From the NCBI GenBank assembly GCA_007133365.1, contig SLMV01000054.1:1-8965 (forward strand): DNA of 8,965 nt, read 5' to 3'. Shown here one piece after another: positions 7,640-8,965 of this stretch. The stretch's first letter is position 1. Every line of letters begins with the position of its first letter. This stretch comes from Clostridia bacterium. Lineage in GTDB: Bacteria; Bacillota; Sulfobacillia; SLMV01. Under the pieces are notes generated by a model. It was not told the DNA's origin. It was given only the letters and a program-made list of their open reading frames with translations, and made no database searches. The position numbers and the translations under genes are program-made.

Positions 7640-8563
7640 TTATCCGTACGTGATCCGGGGATCGATGAAGACGTAGGCGATATCCACTACGAGCATCATC
7701 ATGGTCACAGCAAATGCGATGAACATGACGGTTGCTTGAACGATCGGCATATCGAGGTTGAAGATCGCATTAACCAGCAGGCGTCCAAGCCCGGGCCATG
7801 CGAAGACCGTTTCAATGACAACGCTACCGCCGATGATGAAGGCGACTTGCATACCCAACATGGTGACCACCGGGATCAAAGCATTCCTTAAGGCGTGCTT
7901 ATAGATCACCACACGCTCGGAAAGTCCCTTTGAACGCGCAGTACGGATATAATCCTGGCTGAGTACCTCCAGCATACTGGAGCGGACCAAGCGCAACTGA
8001 CTTGCGGCAGGACCAAGCCCCAAGGCGACCGATGGCATGACGAGATGTCGCCAGGTGGCAGCCCCCGATATGGGAAGCCAGCGCAAAAGAACACCGAAGA
8101 CCAAAATCCCCATGATGCCTAACCAGAAGTTGGGTAGGGACCGGCCGATGGTGCCAATCCAACTGGCAATATAGTCGGCGCGAGTATTGCGCCGAACCGC
8201 TGCGACCACTCCCATTGGAACACCAATAATCATGGTGACAAAAAGGGCGGAAGCACCCAGGCGTACAGTGGCCGGCAAGCGGTAGAGCACTTGGCCGAGG
8301 GCGTCGTCACCCAATTGATAGGATCGACCAAAGTCACCCCTCACTGCACCCCACAGGAAACGGCCATATTGGACATGAAGCGGATCCGTAAAACCCATGT
8401 CTTCTCGGATGGCGTCGATAACTTCAGGCGGGGTAATATCTAACGGAACCAAAAACTGAACGGGGTCTCCTCGCAGAAAGAGGATCATGAACACGAAAAT
8501 TGATACTCCGAAAAGCACGATGCCCAGCTGAAGAACCCGTCGGATGATGAAAGAAAGTGCCAA
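7640..8563 (-). CDS. dppB: Oligopeptide/dipeptide-type ABC transporter permease, DppB/OppB family
   Basis: This is the partner permease of DppC, 307 residues, normal for the family. It has an N-terminal membrane helix (about 9-30), an external segment ending in RGDFGRSY (75-82), the conserved transport domain (about 95-300), the EAA loop RTARSKGLSERVVIYKHALR (207-226), ETVFAWPGLGRL (251-262) and a C-terminal FIDPRITYG typical of DppB. The start is TTG at 8563, placed by AGGAGG at 8571-8576 seven nt upstream; translation from it gives the usual DppB N-terminus. It is first in a two-gene operon, 16 nt before dppC, behind a long leader and a sigma-A-like promoter. No binding protein or ATPase gene is adjacent on its visible sides, so those parts must be encoded elsewhere or beyond the window. 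Confidence 0.96.
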   Translation of the reverse strand: MALSFIIRRVLQLGIVLFGVSIFVFMILFLRGDPVQFLVPLDITPPEVIDAIREDMGFTDPLHVQYGRFLWGAVRGDFGRSYQLGDDALGQVLYRLPATVRLGASALFVTMIIGVPMGVVAAVRRNTRADYIASWIGTIGRSLPNFWLGIMGILVFGVLLRWLPISGAATWRHLVMPSVALGLGPAASQLRLVRSSMLEVLSQDYIRTARSKGLSERVVIYKHALRNALIPVVTMLGMQVAFIIGGSVVIETVFAWPGLGRLLVNAIFNLDMPIVQATVMFIAFAVTMMMLVVDIAYVFIDPRITYG

Positions 8564-8838
8564 CGCTATCCCTCCTTTTCAAAGTTTGGATTACTTTTAC
8601 TCTATGGTCGACGTTAACACCAGAACGGCGATTCGCTTCCCTTTCTTCCCAGCTAAGCCTTAGATGGTTCGTTTAACCGGGTCGACACGCCAACTTCTCT
8701 AGTGCGGTTGCTTCCTTTCGACATTTGGTAGCATAATCCCTGCCCAGATTAAGCGATGATCCGGAGCGATCCCAGTACCTCGAGATCTGCATAAATCAAG
8801 GTGTCGCCAAGTCGTCCGGAAGTCTTGTCTCCTCCTTT
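8564..8838 (-). other. Long 5' leader of dppBC, no gene seen
   Basis: The stretch between the predicted transcription start and dppB is about 275 nt. It has no recognisable protein; the longest ATG frame (8792-8673, 39 residues) has no ribosome binding site. I recognise no known riboswitch or T-box consensus. It contains GTCGAC palindromes at 8607-8612 and 8681-8686 and repeats TCCGGA at 8815-8820 and 8760-8765, which could pair. The function is open. Confidence 0.5.
8571..8576 (-). promoter_or_regulatory. Ribosome binding site that fixes the TTG start of dppB
   Basis: On the minus strand, AGGAGG lies 7 nt before TTG 8563, which is ideal spacing. No ATG or GTG sits at comparable distance in this frame. 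Confidence 0.85.
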
Positions 8839-8839
8839 T
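8828..8839 (-). promoter_or_regulatory. Shine-Dalgarno-like sequence at the predicted dpp mRNA 5' end, without a start codon
   Basis: On the minus strand, AAAAGGAGGAGA falls where transcription from the 8845-8873 promoter should begin. No ATG, GTG or TTG follows at 4-14 nt. This resembles 5'-terminal stabilising Shine-Dalgarno sequences known from Bacillus cry3A-type leaders. The similarity is by sequence and position only. Confidence 0.4.
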
Positions 8840-8844
8840 GTTGT

Positions 8845-8873
8845 ATTATGACGGATTCGCGGTTGTTTGTCGA
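8845..8873 (-). promoter_or_regulatory. Sigma-A-type promoter of the dppBC operon
   Basis: Read on the minus strand, the -35 is TCGACA (8873-8868, five of six consensus bases), the spacer is 17 bp and the -10 is CATAAT (8850-8845, five of six). The -35 lies in an 8-bp palindrome TGTCGACA (8868-8875) that could be an operator half or chance. Transcription should start near 8838. It could instead serve an unseen leader product, but dppB is the first gene downstream. Confidence 0.65.
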
Positions 8874-8965
8874 CATTTTGGCAGGATTTTTCTCGTCGAA
8901 ATAAGGGAGGATTTTGGCGGTTGGGCTGATCATTGCCAGTACCCGTATCTAACGGAAATCGTTGG

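Noticed and set aside
8673..8792. 39-residue minus-strand ORF in the dpp leader as a leader peptide
   Set aside because: No Shine-Dalgarno sequence precedes its ATG; the strong one at 8828-8839 is more than 30 nt away. No run of a regulatory amino acid is seen.
8564..8838. T-box or known riboswitch in the dpp leader
   Set aside because: I could find neither the T-box consensus nor guanidine (ykkC)-type conserved blocks by eye.
1..8965. Mobile element, CRISPR array or RNA gene
   Set aside because: No transposase, flanking inverted repeats, spaced direct repeats or tRNA/rRNA-like sequence was recognised.

Overview
The window shows a bacterial accessory catabolic region facing a peptide-type ABC permease operon. 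Strong AGGAGG-type ribosome binding sites, two TTG starts (one well supported) and sigma-A-like promoters suggest a Bacillota-type Gram-positive. Base composition is moderate, slightly GC-rich by eye. No rRNA, tRNA, mobile element or CRISPR array is visible, so the organism cannot be named more closely.

Plus strand, 1-6170: (i) the C-terminal two thirds of a hydantoinase B / oxoprolinase family subunit, cut by the window edge; (ii) a complete hydantoinase A / oxoprolinase subunit starting 1 nt after the hyuB stop; (iii) an M14-type deacylase of the succinylglutamate desuccinylase / aspartoacylase family, whose expected catalytic Glu appears to be Ser; (iv) a second, complete HyuB about 73% identical to the first, with a candidate promoter of its own. 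Strong GC-rich hairpins follow the deacylase and the second hyuB.

Middle, 6229-6666: no intact gene. It holds a strong ribosome binding site followed by a short, apparently frame-broken open region that I cannot identify.

Minus strand, 8873-6667: a sigma-A-like promoter, a leader of about 275 nt, dppB (TTG start), dppC and a clear intrinsic terminator. No substrate-binding protein or ATPase gene lies in this operon within the window. The permease operon and the hyu cluster converge.

Working model (inference): an oligopeptide-family transporter imports an amide, lactam, cyclic imide or small peptide-like compound. An ATP-dependent HyuA/HyuB amidohydrolase opens it, and the M14-like protein may remove an acyl group from a product. 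The substrate cannot be read from the sequence. The parts belong to known families. The unusual points are the B-A-deacylase-B arrangement, the deacylase active site, and the permease-only operon with a long leader whose predicted 5' end falls on a Shine-Dalgarno-like sequence.
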